Below are positions 36,108 through 46,161 of a stretch of DNA of 64,000 nucleotides, one piece after another (position 1 is the stretch's first letter; each line of letters starts with the position of its first letter). The position numbers were made by a program, and so were the translations under genes. The notes under the pieces are model-generated. The model did no database searches. It saw nothing but the letters and a program-made list of their open reading frames with translations, and was not told the DNA's origin. The stretch is taken from assembly GCF_022008365.1 (NCBI RefSeq), contig NZ_JAIRBA010000005.1:62001-126000 (forward strand), in the 5' to 3' direction. The stretch comes from Aequorivita vitellina (lineage in GTDB: Bacteria > Bacteroidota > Bacteroidia > Flavobacteriales > Flavobacteriaceae).

Positions 36108-37613
36108 TTATCTATTTCTCCAGAAAAAAGGAGTGAGTAAAATTAAAAAGGTAAACAACTCTAACCTTCCTATTAGCATTAAAAAGCTAGACCACCATTT
36201 TGCGGCAGCTGGCAGATTTGCATAATTATTAACCGGACCAAGATCGCCGAGTGCTGGACCAACGTTCCCCAGCGTTGAGGCCGCCCCGCCAAGTGCCGTT
36301 TTAAAATCTAGACCCATCCAAGAAAAAACCAAAGTTCCAATTATAAAGGAAAGCATATAAAGAATAAAAAAGCCCAATATGTTAAAAACAATAGGCTGTG
36401 GCACTGCCTTTCTGTTGTAACGCACTGGTAATATAGCGTGTGGATGAAGGGTTCTTTTAAATTCAAGCACACCGTTTTTAATCATGATAAGATGGCGCAT
36501 AATCTTAATTCCTCCTGCAGTTGAACCCGCGCAACCCCCAAGAAACATCATCCCAAAAAAGAAAATAGTTAAAAACGGAGTCCAAATTGTGTAATCTGCA
36601 CTTACAAAACCGGTCGTTGTAATAATGGTTAACACTTGAAAAAGCCCATGGCGAATTGCACTTTCAAAAGGCCCCCAAACCATTGGATGAGCAATAGTTG
36701 AAACCGAAATATCAGCTTCAAAATAAATTAATAAAGCCGCTACAATGGTTAAACCAATTATAAGTGCAGCATACGATTTAAACTCTTCGTCTTGAAATAT
36801 TTTTTGAAATTTCCTTTTAAAAGCGAAGTAGCTCAAAACAAAATTACTCCCTGCCAAAAACATAAAAACAATGATGATGTATTGCACCATGGGATTATCA
36901 TTCCAAAAGGCAACACTGGCGTTTTTTGTTGAGAATCCGCCCGTGCTTAAAGTTGCCAATGAGTGATTAATAGCATCAAAAAAACTCATTCCAGCAAGTT
37001 TCAGTAAAATTGTTTCGGCCAAGGTATAACCCACATAAATTAGCCACAGACGTTTTGCGGTATCTGTAATACGCGGGTGTAGTTTATCGCCGGCCGGACC
37101 GGGAGCTTCGGCGGCAAAAAGTTGCATTCCTCCAATTCCCAGTAATGGTAAAATAGCAATTGCTAAAACAATAATTCCCATCCCACCAATCCAGTGGGTA
37201 ATACTGCGCCAAAATAGAATACCTCGCGGAATACTTTCAATATCGGTTAAAATGGAAGCTCCTGTCGTGGTATAACCACTCATAGTTTCGAAAAATGCAT
37301 TTGTAAAACTGGGGATTGCGCCGCTAAAAATATAAGGCAGGGTGCCTATTAAGGCCATAAAAATCCAACCGAATGAAACAATAATATATCCTTCCCGTTT
37401 TTGAACTTCCTTTCGGTGATTTCGCGTTAAAAACATAACAATTCCTCCTATACTCACGGCTACGGTTCCTGCCAGTAGTATTTCTGTAAGTACGCCATCT
37501 TTGTAATACCAGCTTACAATGGAAGACAGTAGCATAAAACCACCGTTTACCATCAGCAAAAGGCCCATTAAATGCGAAATAATTTTATAATTCAGTTTGG
37601 AGATTGAATTCAT
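36108..37613 (-). CDS. trkH: Trk-type potassium uptake channel subunit
   Basis: A 501-residue TrkH/KtrB membrane protein with four pore-loop repeats. The filter-like segments are SGYTTTGAS, LSTGGFSTKN, ITTTGFVSADY and STLGNVGPALG. There are about ten to twelve membrane helices. I take the start as the ATG at 37613, which overlaps the trkA stop by one base (TAATG) and gives MNSISKLNYK; an upstream in-frame ATG at 37661 lies inside trkA. It partners with TrkA for K+ import. Confidence 0.96.
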   Translation of the reverse strand: MNSISKLNYKIISHLMGLLLMVNGGFMLLSSIVSWYYKDGVLTEILLAGTVAVSIGGIVMFLTRNHRKEVQKREGYIIVSFGWIFMALIGTLPYIFSGAIPSFTNAFFETMSGYTTTGASILTDIESIPRGILFWRSITHWIGGMGIIVLAIAILPLLGIGGMQLFAAEAPGPAGDKLHPRITDTAKRLWLIYVGYTLAETILLKLAGMSFFDAINHSLATLSTGGFSTKNASVAFWNDNPMVQYIIIVFMFLAGSNFVLSYFAFKRKFQKIFQDEEFKSYAALIIGLTIVAALLIYFEADISVSTIAHPMVWGPFESAIRHGLFQVLTIITTTGFVSADYTIWTPFLTIFFFGMMFLGGCAGSTAGGIKIMRHLIMIKNGVLEFKRTLHPHAILPVRYNRKAVPQPIVFNILGFFILYMLSFIIGTLVFSWMGLDFKTALGGAASTLGNVGPALGDLGPVNNYANLPAAAKWWSSFLMLIGRLELFTFLILLTPFFWRNR

Positions 37614-38962
37614 TAGATAAAAAGTTTTTCCACTTTTCCAATTGCCTGCGGAAGGCAGCATGCCACTACACTGTCGCCAGCTTTTATTTCAAAATCGCCC
37701 AAGGCAATAATGCCCTTGCCGTTTCTAACTACCCCACCAATTATAGCCGAAACTGGGAAATTTAAGTCTTTAATTTTTTTGTTGCACACTTTTGAATTTG
37801 CCGAAACTTTAAACTCCAAAAGTTCCGCATTCATATTGTTAAGCTTCGTCATTGCTACAACTTCTCCTCTTCGCACATATCTAAAAATATTATTGGCAGC
37901 CAACAATTTTTTATTAATCAACGTGTCAATACCAATAGAATGCGACAGTTGAAAGTAATCCATATTTTCAACCAAGGCAATCGCTTTTTTAACTCCTTTA
38001 GATTTGGCAACCAAACAAGACATTATATTTGTTTCACTGTTTCCGGTTACCGCAATAAAAGCGTCCATTTCATCTAAGGATTCTTCTAAAAGCAATTCCA
38101 CATTTCTGCCATCGCCATTAATCACCAAACAACTGGGTATATCGTCGGCAATTTCAAAGGCTTTGTCTTTGCTGCTTTCAATTAGCTTCACATTAAAACG
38201 GTTTTTACACAACACTTTTGCTGTTTTATACCCAATTTTACTTCCGCCAAGTATCATTACATTCTTTATTTCCTGCTTGCTTTTTCCCGAGAGTTTTATA
38301 ATTTGTTCATCACCCTTTTTAACGGTGGTAAAATAAACTTGATCGCCCTTTTTAAACTGGGTGCCGCCACGCGGAATTATAGTGTATTGCGTGCCATAAC
38401 GCTGAATAGCGATAGGTACAAATTTTAAATCTGGATACATTTTTGCTACTTCCTTCACCGATTTTCCCACAAATTCTGAGGTACGCGAAAGGTTTAAACC
38501 TATCATTGTTAGTGCGCCGTCTTCAAACTCGTAACTTTCGTTAAAGGCGCTTTGGTTGAGCAGCAGAACAATCTCTTCGGTTGCTAGGGCTTCGGGCGAA
38601 ATAAGTTCGTCTATCCCAAATTTGGCAAAACCTACTTCTTCCTTTCTATCTATAAATTCAGTGTTAGAAATTCTTGCAATGGTACGTTTTGCACCCAGTT
38701 GTTTTGCAAGAACACACACGGTAATATTTGTAGTTTCACTTGAAGTTACTGCAATTAATAAATCGGTTTCACTCACCAGTGAATCTTCCAGCACCGCGAT
38801 AGACGTAGCATCGCCACGCACAACGCGAATGTCTAAATTTGCATCGGCATGGGCCAACGAATCGCGATTGGGGTCGATAAGCGTAATATTTTGCGATTCA
38901 AAAGAAAGCAATTTTGCAAGGTGAAAGCCAACTTCGCCAGCTCCGGCAATGATAATCTTCAT
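37613..38962 (-). CDS. trkA: Trk potassium uptake regulatory subunit
   Basis: A 449-residue cytoplasmic regulator of TrkH with two RCK_N/RCK_C units. The first Rossmann loop is IIIAGAGEVGFHLAK at the N-terminus; the second is VMILGGSKIGYKTAK at about residue 235. The RCK_C part at about 145-220 and the C-terminal 370-449 bind ligands. It binds NAD(H) and nucleotides in homologues. It is translationally coupled to trkH by a one-base overlap. Confidence 0.97.
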   Translation of the reverse strand: MKIIIAGAGEVGFHLAKLLSFESQNITLIDPNRDSLAHADANLDIRVVRGDATSIAVLEDSLVSETDLLIAVTSSETTNITVCVLAKQLGAKRTIARISNTEFIDRKEEVGFAKFGIDELISPEALATEEIVLLLNQSAFNESYEFEDGALTMIGLNLSRTSEFVGKSVKEVAKMYPDLKFVPIAIQRYGTQYTIIPRGGTQFKKGDQVYFTTVKKGDEQIIKLSGKSKQEIKNVMILGGSKIGYKTAKVLCKNRFNVKLIESSKDKAFEIADDIPSCLVINGDGRNVELLLEESLDEMDAFIAVTGNSETNIMSCLVAKSKGVKKAIALVENMDYFQLSHSIGIDTLINKKLLAANNIFRYVRRGEVVAMTKLNNMNAELLEFKVSANSKVCNKKIKDLNFPVSAIIGGVVRNGKGIIALGDFEIKAGDSVVACCLPQAIGKVEKLFI

Positions 38963-39147
38963 TGAGATTGAATTTATTTTTCACATTAACTTTATAAGGA
39001 AGATACTCCAAATAAAACTATTAGGTGAAATTACAGCGGCAAAGATATGGAATAAAAAACCGCTATGTGCAATTAGCATTTTAAGAATAATTATACAAGA
39101 TAGGGTGAAACTTCAAACAAAAGAAGCAGCAGCTCTTAAAAAATATG

Positions 39148-39155
39148 TAGTTTTG
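39148..39155 (+). promoter_or_regulatory. Bacteroidota -7 box for ubiE
   Basis: TAGTTTTG matches TAnnTTTG exactly and ends 13 bases before the ATG at 39169, implying a nearly leaderless mRNA. Confidence 0.55.
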
Positions 39156-39168
39156 CAAGCGCAATTTT

Positions 39169-39900
39169 ATGGAAAAGAAAATAACACCTTATAAAGATTC
39201 TTCGGAAGGAAAAAAGAAGCAGGTTGAACAAATGTTCGATACTATTTCTGAAAATTATGACGGCCTAAACCGCGTAATTTCGCTGGGCTCCGATATTAAA
39301 TGGCGAAAAAAAGTTATTGCAATGGTAGCCGCCAGTAAACCGAAAAATATATTAGACATAGCAACTGGCACGGGCGATTTGGCCATTCAGTTTGCCGAAA
39401 AAACTTCGGCTGAAAAAATTATTGGTTTAGATATTTCCGAAGGCATGCTTTCCGTGGCCCGCAAAAAAGTATTGGGAAAGGAAACTGCAGCAAAAATTGA
39501 ATTTGTGCAAGCAGACTCCGAAGCGCTGCCTTTTGAGGATAATACCTTTGATGCCATAACCGTCTCTTTCGGCATCAGAAATTTTGAAAATCTTGAAAAA
39601 GGACTTTCTGAAATATTTCGCGTGCTAAAAAAAGGGGGCATCTTTGTTATTTTAGAAACTTCGGTACCCACAAAATTTCCTTTTAAACAGGGGTACTACA
39701 TCTATTCAAAAAATATTTTGCCTTTGGTTGGCAAAGTTTTCTCTAAAGACAAAGTAGCTTACAAATATTTAAGCGAAAGCGCTTCGGTATTTCCGTATGG
39801 CGAAAAGCTCAACAATATTTTGCGTAAAATTGGGTTTAATGAAGTGAAAAATAAGCCACAAACCTTTGGCGTGGCAACTATTTATAAAGCTACTAAGTAA
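39169..39900 (+). CDS. ubiE: Demethylmenaquinone methyltransferase
   Basis: A 243-residue MenG/UbiE methyltransferase that carries out the last step in menaquinone synthesis. FDTISENYDGLNRVISLGSD is the family opening (start at about residue 22); ILDIATGTGDLAIQF is the SAM loop, and DAITVSFGIRNFENLEKGL and PFKQGYYIYSKNILPLVG follow. In this organism menaquinone is the probable electron acceptor of NQR (established for Bacteroidota, applied here by inference). It is 3 bases upstream of porT. Confidence 0.96.
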   Translation: MEKKITPYKDSSEGKKKQVEQMFDTISENYDGLNRVISLGSDIKWRKKVIAMVAASKPKNILDIATGTGDLAIQFAEKTSAEKIIGLDISEGMLSVARKKVLGKETAAKIEFVQADSEALPFEDNTFDAITVSFGIRNFENLEKGLSEIFRVLKKGGIFVILETSVPTKFPFKQGYYIYSKNILPLVGKVFSKDKVAYKYLSESASVFPYGEKLNNILRKIGFNEVKNKPQTFGVATIYKATK

Positions 39901-39903
39901 TTT

Positions 39904-40614
39904 ATGAAGAAGCTATTTATTGTACTCTCCTTTTTATGTATTGCAAACAGCGCAAATGCCCAATGGTTTTTTAACAAGGAGCGCATTGCCAACTTAGAAA
40001 ATTTCGATAAAAAGAAGTTTTCCTGGGGATACTTTTTAGGCTTTAACAGCTACGATTTTAAATTTGATTACAGAGATCAATACGCCGACGACAACACCGA
40101 AATTTTAGTAGAACGCTCGGCCGGTTTTAACGTGGGGTTGATTGGCGATATGCGCATAAACGAATATCTTAATTTAAGATTGGAGCCGGGTCTTTATTTT
40201 ACCCAACGCGACCTAACATTTCCGGGGTTTACATCGGAAGCTGACTATCTGCGCGAAGTAAAATCTACCTATATTCACGTGCCATTATTGTTGAAAGTTT
40301 CAACCAAGCGTTTAAATAATATTAAACCCTTTATTATTGGTGGGGTTTCTACTTCGCTTAACCTTTCCAGCAATCAAAAAAACCCGGAAGACAACGAACA
40401 AGGGAGGTTTAGAATGACCAATAGCACAAATTATTACGAGCTTGGTTTTGGAATAGATTTTTACCTCTACTACTTTAAATTTACCCCATCAATCCGCGGC
40501 GTATTTGCATTGAATAATGAATTAATCGCAGATGACGACCCCAACAGCCCGTGGACAGGTAATATTGACAAACTTGCTACCCGCGGAATTTTTGTAAACT
40601 TTACATTTCAATAG
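39904..40614 (+). CDS. porT: PorT-family outer-membrane protein of type IX secretion
   Basis: A 236-residue beta-barrel-like protein with a cleavable signal (ends ANSANAQ). It matches the PorT/SprT family, required for T9SS assembly and gliding in flavobacteria: WFFNKERIANLENFDKK after the signal, then alternating strands (FLGFNSYDFKFDY, LRLEPGLYF, HVPLLLKVS, YYELGFGIDFYLYYFKF) and a C-terminal FVNFTFQ. Its linkage to ubiE is common in Flavobacteria. It overlaps the convergent methyltransferase gene by 14 bases. Confidence 0.88.
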   Translation: MKKLFIVLSFLCIANSANAQWFFNKERIANLENFDKKKFSWGYFLGFNSYDFKFDYRDQYADDNTEILVERSAGFNVGLIGDMRINEYLNLRLEPGLYFTQRDLTFPGFTSEADYLREVKSTYIHVPLLLKVSTKRLNNIKPFIIGGVSTSLNLSSNQKNPEDNEQGRFRMTNSTNYYELGFGIDFYLYYFKFTPSIRGVFALNNELIADDDPNSPWTGNIDKLATRGIFVNFTFQ

Positions 40615-41329
40615 TACGCCTAAACTCACTTAAAAGAATAGCGGTTGCCGTGGCTACATTTAGGCTTTCGGTTTTTTGAATATTCCCGAAACGCGGAATG
40701 CTTATTTTATGGGTTATTTTCTGAATTATTTCGTCTGAAATACCATTGGCTTCATTTCCCATTACCACAATGCCGTCCTTCGGAAGTTTTTCAGAATAAA
40801 TATTGTTTCCCTCCATAAACCCGCCGTAGATTGGCAAAGTGGTGTTTTTTAAACAATCCGAAAGCGAGCGATAATGAATATTTACACGCCCTAAAGAACC
40901 CATTGTAGCCTGCACTACTTTTGGATTAAAACAATCTACCGTATCTTCCGAACACAGTAATTGTCGCACGCCAAACCAATCGCACAGCCGAATGATTGTG
41001 CCTAGATTTCCAGGGTCGCGAATGGCATCGAGCGCCACAATTAAACCTGTATCTTGCAAGGGTTTTACTTTTGGAATTTCAAATACCGCCAACGACGTGT
41101 TTGCTGTTTTTAAAAAACTTATTTTTTTAAGCTCTGTTTCGGTAATTTGAAAATGGTTTTCGGCAGAAATTTCAGCACTATTGGTTGAAAAAAATGCCTG
41201 AAGTTTTAAGCCTTCATTTAGTAATTCAGTAATTACTTTTGGTCCTTCGGCCACAAAAAGACCGTTTTGGATGCGGTACTTTTTTTGTTGTAAACTCGTT
41301 ATTAATTTTGTTTGACTTTTGCTGACCAA
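40601..41329 (-). CDS. SpoU/TrmH-family RNA 2'-O-methyltransferase
   Basis: A 242-residue RNA methyltransferase with an N-terminal substrate-binding domain (QKKYRIQNGLFVAEGPKVI) and a SpoU knot domain: LDAIRDPGNLGTIIRLCDWFG, then IVMGNEANGIS and ISIPRFGNIQKTESLNVATA. The target nucleotide is unknown. I choose the TTG at 41329 (giving MVSKSQTKLI); an ATG at 41377 is in frame but would run through the tamL promoter and signal region. It is divergent from tamL. Confidence 0.88.
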   Translation of the reverse strand: MVSKSQTKLITSLQQKKYRIQNGLFVAEGPKVITELLNEGLKLQAFFSTNSAEISAENHFQITETELKKISFLKTANTSLAVFEIPKVKPLQDTGLIVALDAIRDPGNLGTIIRLCDWFGVRQLLCSEDTVDCFNPKVVQATMGSLGRVNIHYRSLSDCLKNTTLPIYGGFMEGNNIYSEKLPKDGIVVMGNEANGISDEIIQKITHKISIPRFGNIQKTESLNVATATAILLSEFRRTIEM

Positions 41330-41336
41330 AATATAG

Positions 41337-41344
41337 TATTTTTG
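41337..41344 (+). promoter_or_regulatory. Bacteroidota -7 box for tamL
   Basis: TATTTTTG matches TAnnTTTG exactly and ends 21 bases before the TTG at 41366. Its position rules out the upstream ATG at 41312 as the translation start. Confidence 0.55.
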
Positions 41345-41365
41345 AATTTGAATAAAAATGTACAC

Positions 41366-43963
41366 TTGAAGCGCCACCTGACAAAAATATCACTAATTAT
41401 AGTATTTATCGGTCTATTTTTTTCGTGTAATACTGTAAAAAAAGTGCCCGATGGCGAATATTTACTCACCGAAAATACAATTTTGGTTGACAGCGTAAAA
41501 ATCACGGATCCCGGAGTTTACAGCCAATTGGCGCAAAAACCAAACACGACCATCCCATTAATTGGCGTTCCGTTAGAATTACACATTTACAATCTTGCCG
41601 ACCCACAGCCAGACTCTACCTATTACAAATGGCTTCACAAATATCCAAAACGTGAAGATCGGTTAATTCGTTTGCTTTCAAAAAAACAGGTGGATAAAAT
41701 TGACAGCAGTTATGTGAATTTTAACCAATGGCTTCAAAAGTCTGGCGAAGCTCCTGCCATAATCAACGAGCAAAAGATTGAAAAATCTATAGTTCGATTA
41801 AAGCGTTGGTATGCCAGCTACGGGTATTTTAATGACGAAGTATCTTATAAAATTGAACCAATTGAAAATAAAAAGAAGCGTGCAAAAATTACGTATTCGG
41901 TAACCAGACATCAACCCTATTTTGTGGGCGATTCTATTGTTGAGAAGATAAGTTCGCCTGTGGTAGATTCATTATTTCAGGCCACAAAAAGCAGGTCGTT
42001 TATAGTTCCGGGGAAGCAATATGCCGCAAACGATTTTGTAAACGAGCGCGATAGACTTACCATTCAATTAAGAAATTCTGGCCTGTATCATTTTGATCAG
42101 GAATACGTGGGTTTTGAAGCCGATACCGTTAAAACAGACCATAAAGCCAATATAACTTACATTATTCCCGACCGAAAAATTACGCAGGGAGACAGCACAT
42201 TTACCGAACCATTTAAGGTACACAGTATAAATGAAGTTAGGATTATAACCGATTATTCGTACGAAAACCGGAATAAAACGTTGCAAGATTCTACAAGTTA
42301 TAAGGGCTATAAATTATTTAGTTATGGCAAAATGCGTTTTCGCCCAAAAGCTATTGCCGATGCAATATCAATTACACCCGGCAAAATTTATAAAGATATT
42401 GACCGGACGCTTACATACAACCAGATTAGCGATTTGCGTATTTTTAAATATCCGAATATAAATTATTCAGAAGTTGCTTCAGATTCAACCAAAAGTTTAC
42501 TTAACGCCACTGTTTTGCTCAGTCCGCGCGACCGTTTTACGCTAGGGGTAGATTTTGATGCTTACACCTCTACCATTCAACAATTCGGAATTAGTTTTAG
42601 TGGAAATATAATTTTTCGAAATATTTTTAGGGGTGCCGAAATACTTGAAGTATCGGGACGCGGAAGCCTTGGTTCTTCAAAAGATGCAGCAGACAGTGAC
42701 AGCAAGTTTTTTAATATTTCGGAATTTGGTGGCGATGTAAAACTCACATTCCCGAGCATTATTTTTCCTATAAATACCGAAAAGTTAATTCCAAAATATA
42801 TGTCGCCATCAACTGGAATTAGTCTTGGCGCCAGCGTGCAAAACAACATTGGTTTAGACAGACAAACGGTAAACGGCGTGTATAATTACCGATGGAAACC
42901 ATCAAAAATTCTGAATTATCAATTAGATTTTTTAAATCTACAATATGTAAAAAACCTAAATACTGGCAATTATTTTAATGTGTATAGAAATTCTTTTGAG
43001 CAATTAAACAACATTGCCCAGGAAACGGAACGCGATAATCCGGGAACAATAAATCCGGAATATTACATGTATGATGATAACAACAATCTTGTACTTATTG
43101 TGCCCGAAGGAGCCAATGGATTTATTCGAGATGTAAAAAATGGCGTTATTAACCCAATTTTTATAGAAGACGACGGTTCCATTGCCGTAAATAATATTGA
43201 CGAACGCAAAAAGCGACTTACTGAAGACAATTTAATTTTTGCCACAAATATAAGCCGTACACGCGATACGCGCGAAAATATTCAAGACAACAACTTCTCG
43301 AGAACGCGTTATAAACTTGAATTAGCCGGAAATCTTCTCTCTGGAATTTCGAGTCTTGTAGGCGAAAATAAAAATAGCGATGGCAACTATACTGCTTTGG
43401 GCGTTGTTTTTTCGCAATACGTAAAAGGGGAAGCAGAATATATAAAACACTGGGAATTAAACGGAAATAACGTTTTGGCGTTTCGCGTATTTGGCGGAAT
43501 AGCTATTCCATACGGTAACAGTAACAACATTCCGTTTACGCGAAGTTATTTTGCGGGCGGTGCCAACGACAACCGAGGGTGGCGCGCCTACGATCTTGGC
43601 CCTGGAAGCAGCGGCAGTACAGACGAATTTAATGAAGCCAATTTTAAAATAGCCCTTAATGCAGAATATCGATTTACTATTTTGGGAGCCTTTAAGGGCG
43701 GTCTCTTTATCGATACTGGAAATATTTGGAATGTATTAGACAATATTCAAGATGAAGCCTCGGTATTTAACGGAATTGCAGATATGAAAGAATTAGCTGT
43801 TGCTACGGGTGTGGGGCTGCGCTACGATTTTGGTTTTTTCGTATTCCGTTTTGATGTTGGCTTCAAAACCCATAACCCTGCAAAACCCGTGGGCGAGCGG
43901 TGGTTTACAGATTACAATTTCAGAAAGGCCGTTTACAATATCGGCATCAACTATCCATTCTAA
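41366..43963 (+). CDS. tamL: BamA/TamA-family outer-membrane lipoprotein (TamL-like)
   Basis: An 865-residue member of the Omp85 superfamily, in the lipid-modified form found in Bacteroidota. The lipobox is LFFSC about 20 residues after the TTG start. POTRA-like segments run from about residue 30 to 370, and the beta barrel fills the C-terminal half, with the conserved FTRSYFAGGANDNRGWRAY near the end (the lid-lock/RGF-like region) and final strand GINYPF. TamL-like proteins are proposed to work with TamB in outer-membrane lipid or protein assembly; tamB is not in the window. Confidence 0.85.
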   Translation: MKRHLTKISLIIVFIGLFFSCNTVKKVPDGEYLLTENTILVDSVKITDPGVYSQLAQKPNTTIPLIGVPLELHIYNLADPQPDSTYYKWLHKYPKREDRLIRLLSKKQVDKIDSSYVNFNQWLQKSGEAPAIINEQKIEKSIVRLKRWYASYGYFNDEVSYKIEPIENKKKRAKITYSVTRHQPYFVGDSIVEKISSPVVDSLFQATKSRSFIVPGKQYAANDFVNERDRLTIQLRNSGLYHFDQEYVGFEADTVKTDHKANITYIIPDRKITQGDSTFTEPFKVHSINEVRIITDYSYENRNKTLQDSTSYKGYKLFSYGKMRFRPKAIADAISITPGKIYKDIDRTLTYNQISDLRIFKYPNINYSEVASDSTKSLLNATVLLSPRDRFTLGVDFDAYTSTIQQFGISFSGNIIFRNIFRGAEILEVSGRGSLGSSKDAADSDSKFFNISEFGGDVKLTFPSIIFPINTEKLIPKYMSPSTGISLGASVQNNIGLDRQTVNGVYNYRWKPSKILNYQLDFLNLQYVKNLNTGNYFNVYRNSFEQLNNIAQETERDNPGTINPEYYMYDDNNNLVLIVPEGANGFIRDVKNGVINPIFIEDDGSIAVNNIDERKKRLTEDNLIFATNISRTRDTRENIQDNNFSRTRYKLELAGNLLSGISSLVGENKNSDGNYTALGVVFSQYVKGEAEYIKHWELNGNNVLAFRVFGGIAIPYGNSNNIPFTRSYFAGGANDNRGWRAYDLGPGSSGSTDEFNEANFKIALNAEYRFTILGAFKGGLFIDTGNIWNVLDNIQDEASVFNGIADMKELAVATGVGLRYDFGFFVFRFDVGFKTHNPAKPVGERWFTDYNFRKAVYNIGINYPF

Positions 43964-43978
43964 ACCATATAAATTTGT

Positions 43979-43986
43979 TACTTTTG
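43979..43986 (+). promoter_or_regulatory. Bacteroidota -7 box for fbaA
   Basis: TACTTTTG matches TAnnTTTG exactly, 73 bases before the ATG at 44060. Confidence 0.5.
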
Positions 43987-44059
43987 CTGAAGGGCTTTAG
44001 TTTGCATTATGCAAACGCAGGTCCCGTAATTTTATAACACTTAACACCTCAACATAACT

Positions 44060-45127
44060 ATGAGCCACGGAATTAAACCCGGTGTAGCAACCGGAAAGGA
44101 AGTTCAGAGAATACATCAATTCGCAAAGGAAAAAGGTTTTGCAATGCCCGCCGTTAATGTGGTAGGATCAGATAGCGTAAACGCTGTTATGGAAACTGCT
44201 GCTTCATTAAATTCGCCAGTAATTATTCAATTTTCTAATGGAGGCGCACATTTTAATGCTGGTAAAGGACTTTCAAACGAAAACGAAAAAGCTGCAATAG
44301 CCGGTGGTGTTGCGGGTGCAAAACACGTTCACGAACTTGCACAAGTTTATGGTGCAACGGTTATACTTCACACAGATCACTGTGCTAAAAAATTACTTCC
44401 TTGGATTGATGGATTGCTGGATGCTGGCGAAAAGTTTTATAAAGAAACTGGCAAGCCGCTTTACAGCTCGCATATGATAGATTTATCTGAAGAGCCTATT
44501 GAAGAAAACATTGAAATTTGCAAACGTTATTTAGAGCGAATGAGCAAGATTGGAATGACGCTTGAAATTGAATTGGGAATCACTGGCGGCGAAGAAGACG
44601 GCGTTGATAATACCGATGTAGATTCGTCTAAACTTTACACCCAGCCCGACGAGGTTGCTTATGCATATGAAGAACTTTCAAAAATAAGCGATCAATTTAC
44701 GATTGCTGCAGCCTTCGGAAATGTACACGGGGTTTACAAACCTGGAAATGTAAAATTAACACCAATTATTCTGAAAAATTCGCAGGAATATGTTCAGAAA
44801 AAATTCAATACAGGTTCAAACCCTATAGATTTTGTTTTTCACGGCGGAAGCGGTTCTTCCCTTGAAGAAATTAGAGAAGCTATTAGTTACGGTGTAATCA
44901 AGATGAATATTGACACCGATATGCAATTTGCTTTCACAGAAGGCGTGCGCGATTATATAGTGAAAAATTTGGAGTATCTAAAAACCCAAATTGGAAACCC
45001 CGATGGTAGTGATTTACCGAATAAAAAATATTACGACCCACGAAAATGGCTTCGCGAAGGTGAAATCACTTTTAAGAAAAGACTTGAACAAGCCTTTAAA
45101 GATTTAAATAACGTAAATACGTTGTAA
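44060..45127 (+). CDS. fbaA: Class II fructose-bisphosphate aldolase
   Basis: A 355-residue zinc aldolase of glycolysis and gluconeogenesis. Active-site segments: LHTDHCAKKLLPW (Asp base and Zn His), EIELGITGGEEDGVDN (Glu), AFGNVHGVYKPGN (Zn His) and FVFHGGSGSSLEEI (Zn His, phosphate loop), then KMNIDTDMQFA. This is the longer class IIA type. It is preceded by its own promoter box. Confidence 0.97.
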   Translation: MSHGIKPGVATGKEVQRIHQFAKEKGFAMPAVNVVGSDSVNAVMETAASLNSPVIIQFSNGGAHFNAGKGLSNENEKAAIAGGVAGAKHVHELAQVYGATVILHTDHCAKKLLPWIDGLLDAGEKFYKETGKPLYSSHMIDLSEEPIEENIEICKRYLERMSKIGMTLEIELGITGGEEDGVDNTDVDSSKLYTQPDEVAYAYEELSKISDQFTIAAAFGNVHGVYKPGNVKLTPIILKNSQEYVQKKFNTGSNPIDFVFHGGSGSSLEEIREAISYGVIKMNIDTDMQFAFTEGVRDYIVKNLEYLKTQIGNPDGSDLPNKKYYDPRKWLREGEITFKKRLEQAFKDLNNVNTL

Positions 45128-45236
45128 ATAGGCCCCTTGCCCCAAATAGGAAGAAGAGTTTTGGAGCATCATTTATTTTAATTGAGCGTTCAAGACTATT
45201 TCAAAAAGCTAACAACAAACAACAAACTATTAGAAT

Positions 45237-46103
45237 ATGCCTTGGTTTAAAAGAACAAAAAAGGGAATTCAAACCCCCACCGAAGAAAAGAAAGACGTGC
45301 CAAAAGGACTGTGGTATAAATCGCCCACAGGAAAAGTGGTGGATAGCGAGGAACTAGAAAAAAACTTTTACGTAAGTCCCGAAGATGGCTACCACGTACG
45401 TATAGGCAGTAAGGAATATTTTGAAATTCTCTTTGACGACAATAAGTTTAAGGAACTTGACAAGGGACTTTCATCGCAAGATACATTAAAGTTTGAAGAC
45501 AAAAAGAAATATCCGGACAGATTAAAAGAAGCACAGGACAAAACTGGGCTTAAAGATGCAATTCGTTGTGCCGTGGGTAAATCTATGGGTTCAGAATTGG
45601 TTGTAGCTTGTATGGACTTTAGCTTTATTGGTGGTTCAATGGGAAGTGTTGTAGGCGAAAAAATTGTTCGTGCAGCAGACTATTCGCTTAAAAAGAACAT
45701 TCCGTTACTAATCATTTCAAAAAGTGGTGGCGCACGTATGATGGAAGCCGCACTTTCATTAATGCAGCTTGCAAAAACGAGTGTAAAATTGGCACAACTA
45801 AGCGATGCCAGCATTCCATATATTTCGTTGTGTACAGATCCAACTACGGGTGGTACTACCGCTTCATTTGCAATGCTTGGCGACATAAATATTGGAGAAC
45901 CGGGAGCATTAATTGGCTTTGCCGGACCCCGCGTAGTTAGAGATACTACTGGAAAAGAATTGCCGGAAGGTTTTCAAACTGCCGAATTTCTATTAGAACA
46001 CGGGTTTTTAGATTTTATAACCCACCGACGCGATTTAAAACGAAAAATAAACCTGTATTTAGATTTGGTTTTAAACAGGCCGCTTCGGGAGAAAATCGCA
46101 TAA
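45237..46103 (+). CDS. accD: Acetyl-CoA carboxylase carboxyltransferase beta subunit (no zinc ribbon)
   Basis: A 288-residue subunit that, with AccA, transfers the carboxyl group from carboxybiotin to acetyl-CoA. The crotonase-like core is complete ([47 protein letters not shown]). The N-terminal Cys4 zinc ribbon of E. coli AccD is absent: its four positions read S29, G32, S47 and D50 in an otherwise well-aligned segment ([19 protein letters not shown]). The accA gene is not in the window. Confidence 0.96.
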   Translation: MPWFKRTKKGIQTPTEEKKDVPKGLWYKSPTGKVVDSEELEKNFYVSPEDGYHVRIGSKEYFEILFDDNKFKELDKGLSSQDTLKFEDKKKYPDRLKEAQDKTGLKDAIRCAVGKSMGSELVVACMDFSFIGGSMGSVVGEKIVRAADYSLKKNIPLLIISKSGGARMMEAALSLMQLAKTSVKLAQLSDASIPYISLCTDPTTGGTTASFAMLGDINIGEPGALIGFAGPRVVRDTTGKELPEGFQTAEFLLEHGFLDFITHRRDLKRKINLYLDLVLNRPLREKIA

Positions 46104-46145
46104 AAAAAGGTGTCTAAAGAAAATAAAATTTAGACACCTTTTTTA
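46104..46145. terminator. Bidirectional terminator after accD
   Basis: AAGGTGTCTAAA and TTTAGACACCTT form a 12-base perfect stem, with A-run and T-run on opposite sides, between convergent genes. Confidence 0.92.
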
Positions 46146-46161
46146 TTTAATTACACGCCAA

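Noticed and set aside
38949-39194. 81-codon ORF spanning the trkA-ubiE gap
   Set aside because: It crosses the start of trkA, the ubiE promoter box and the ubiE start, and its translation has no recognisable features.
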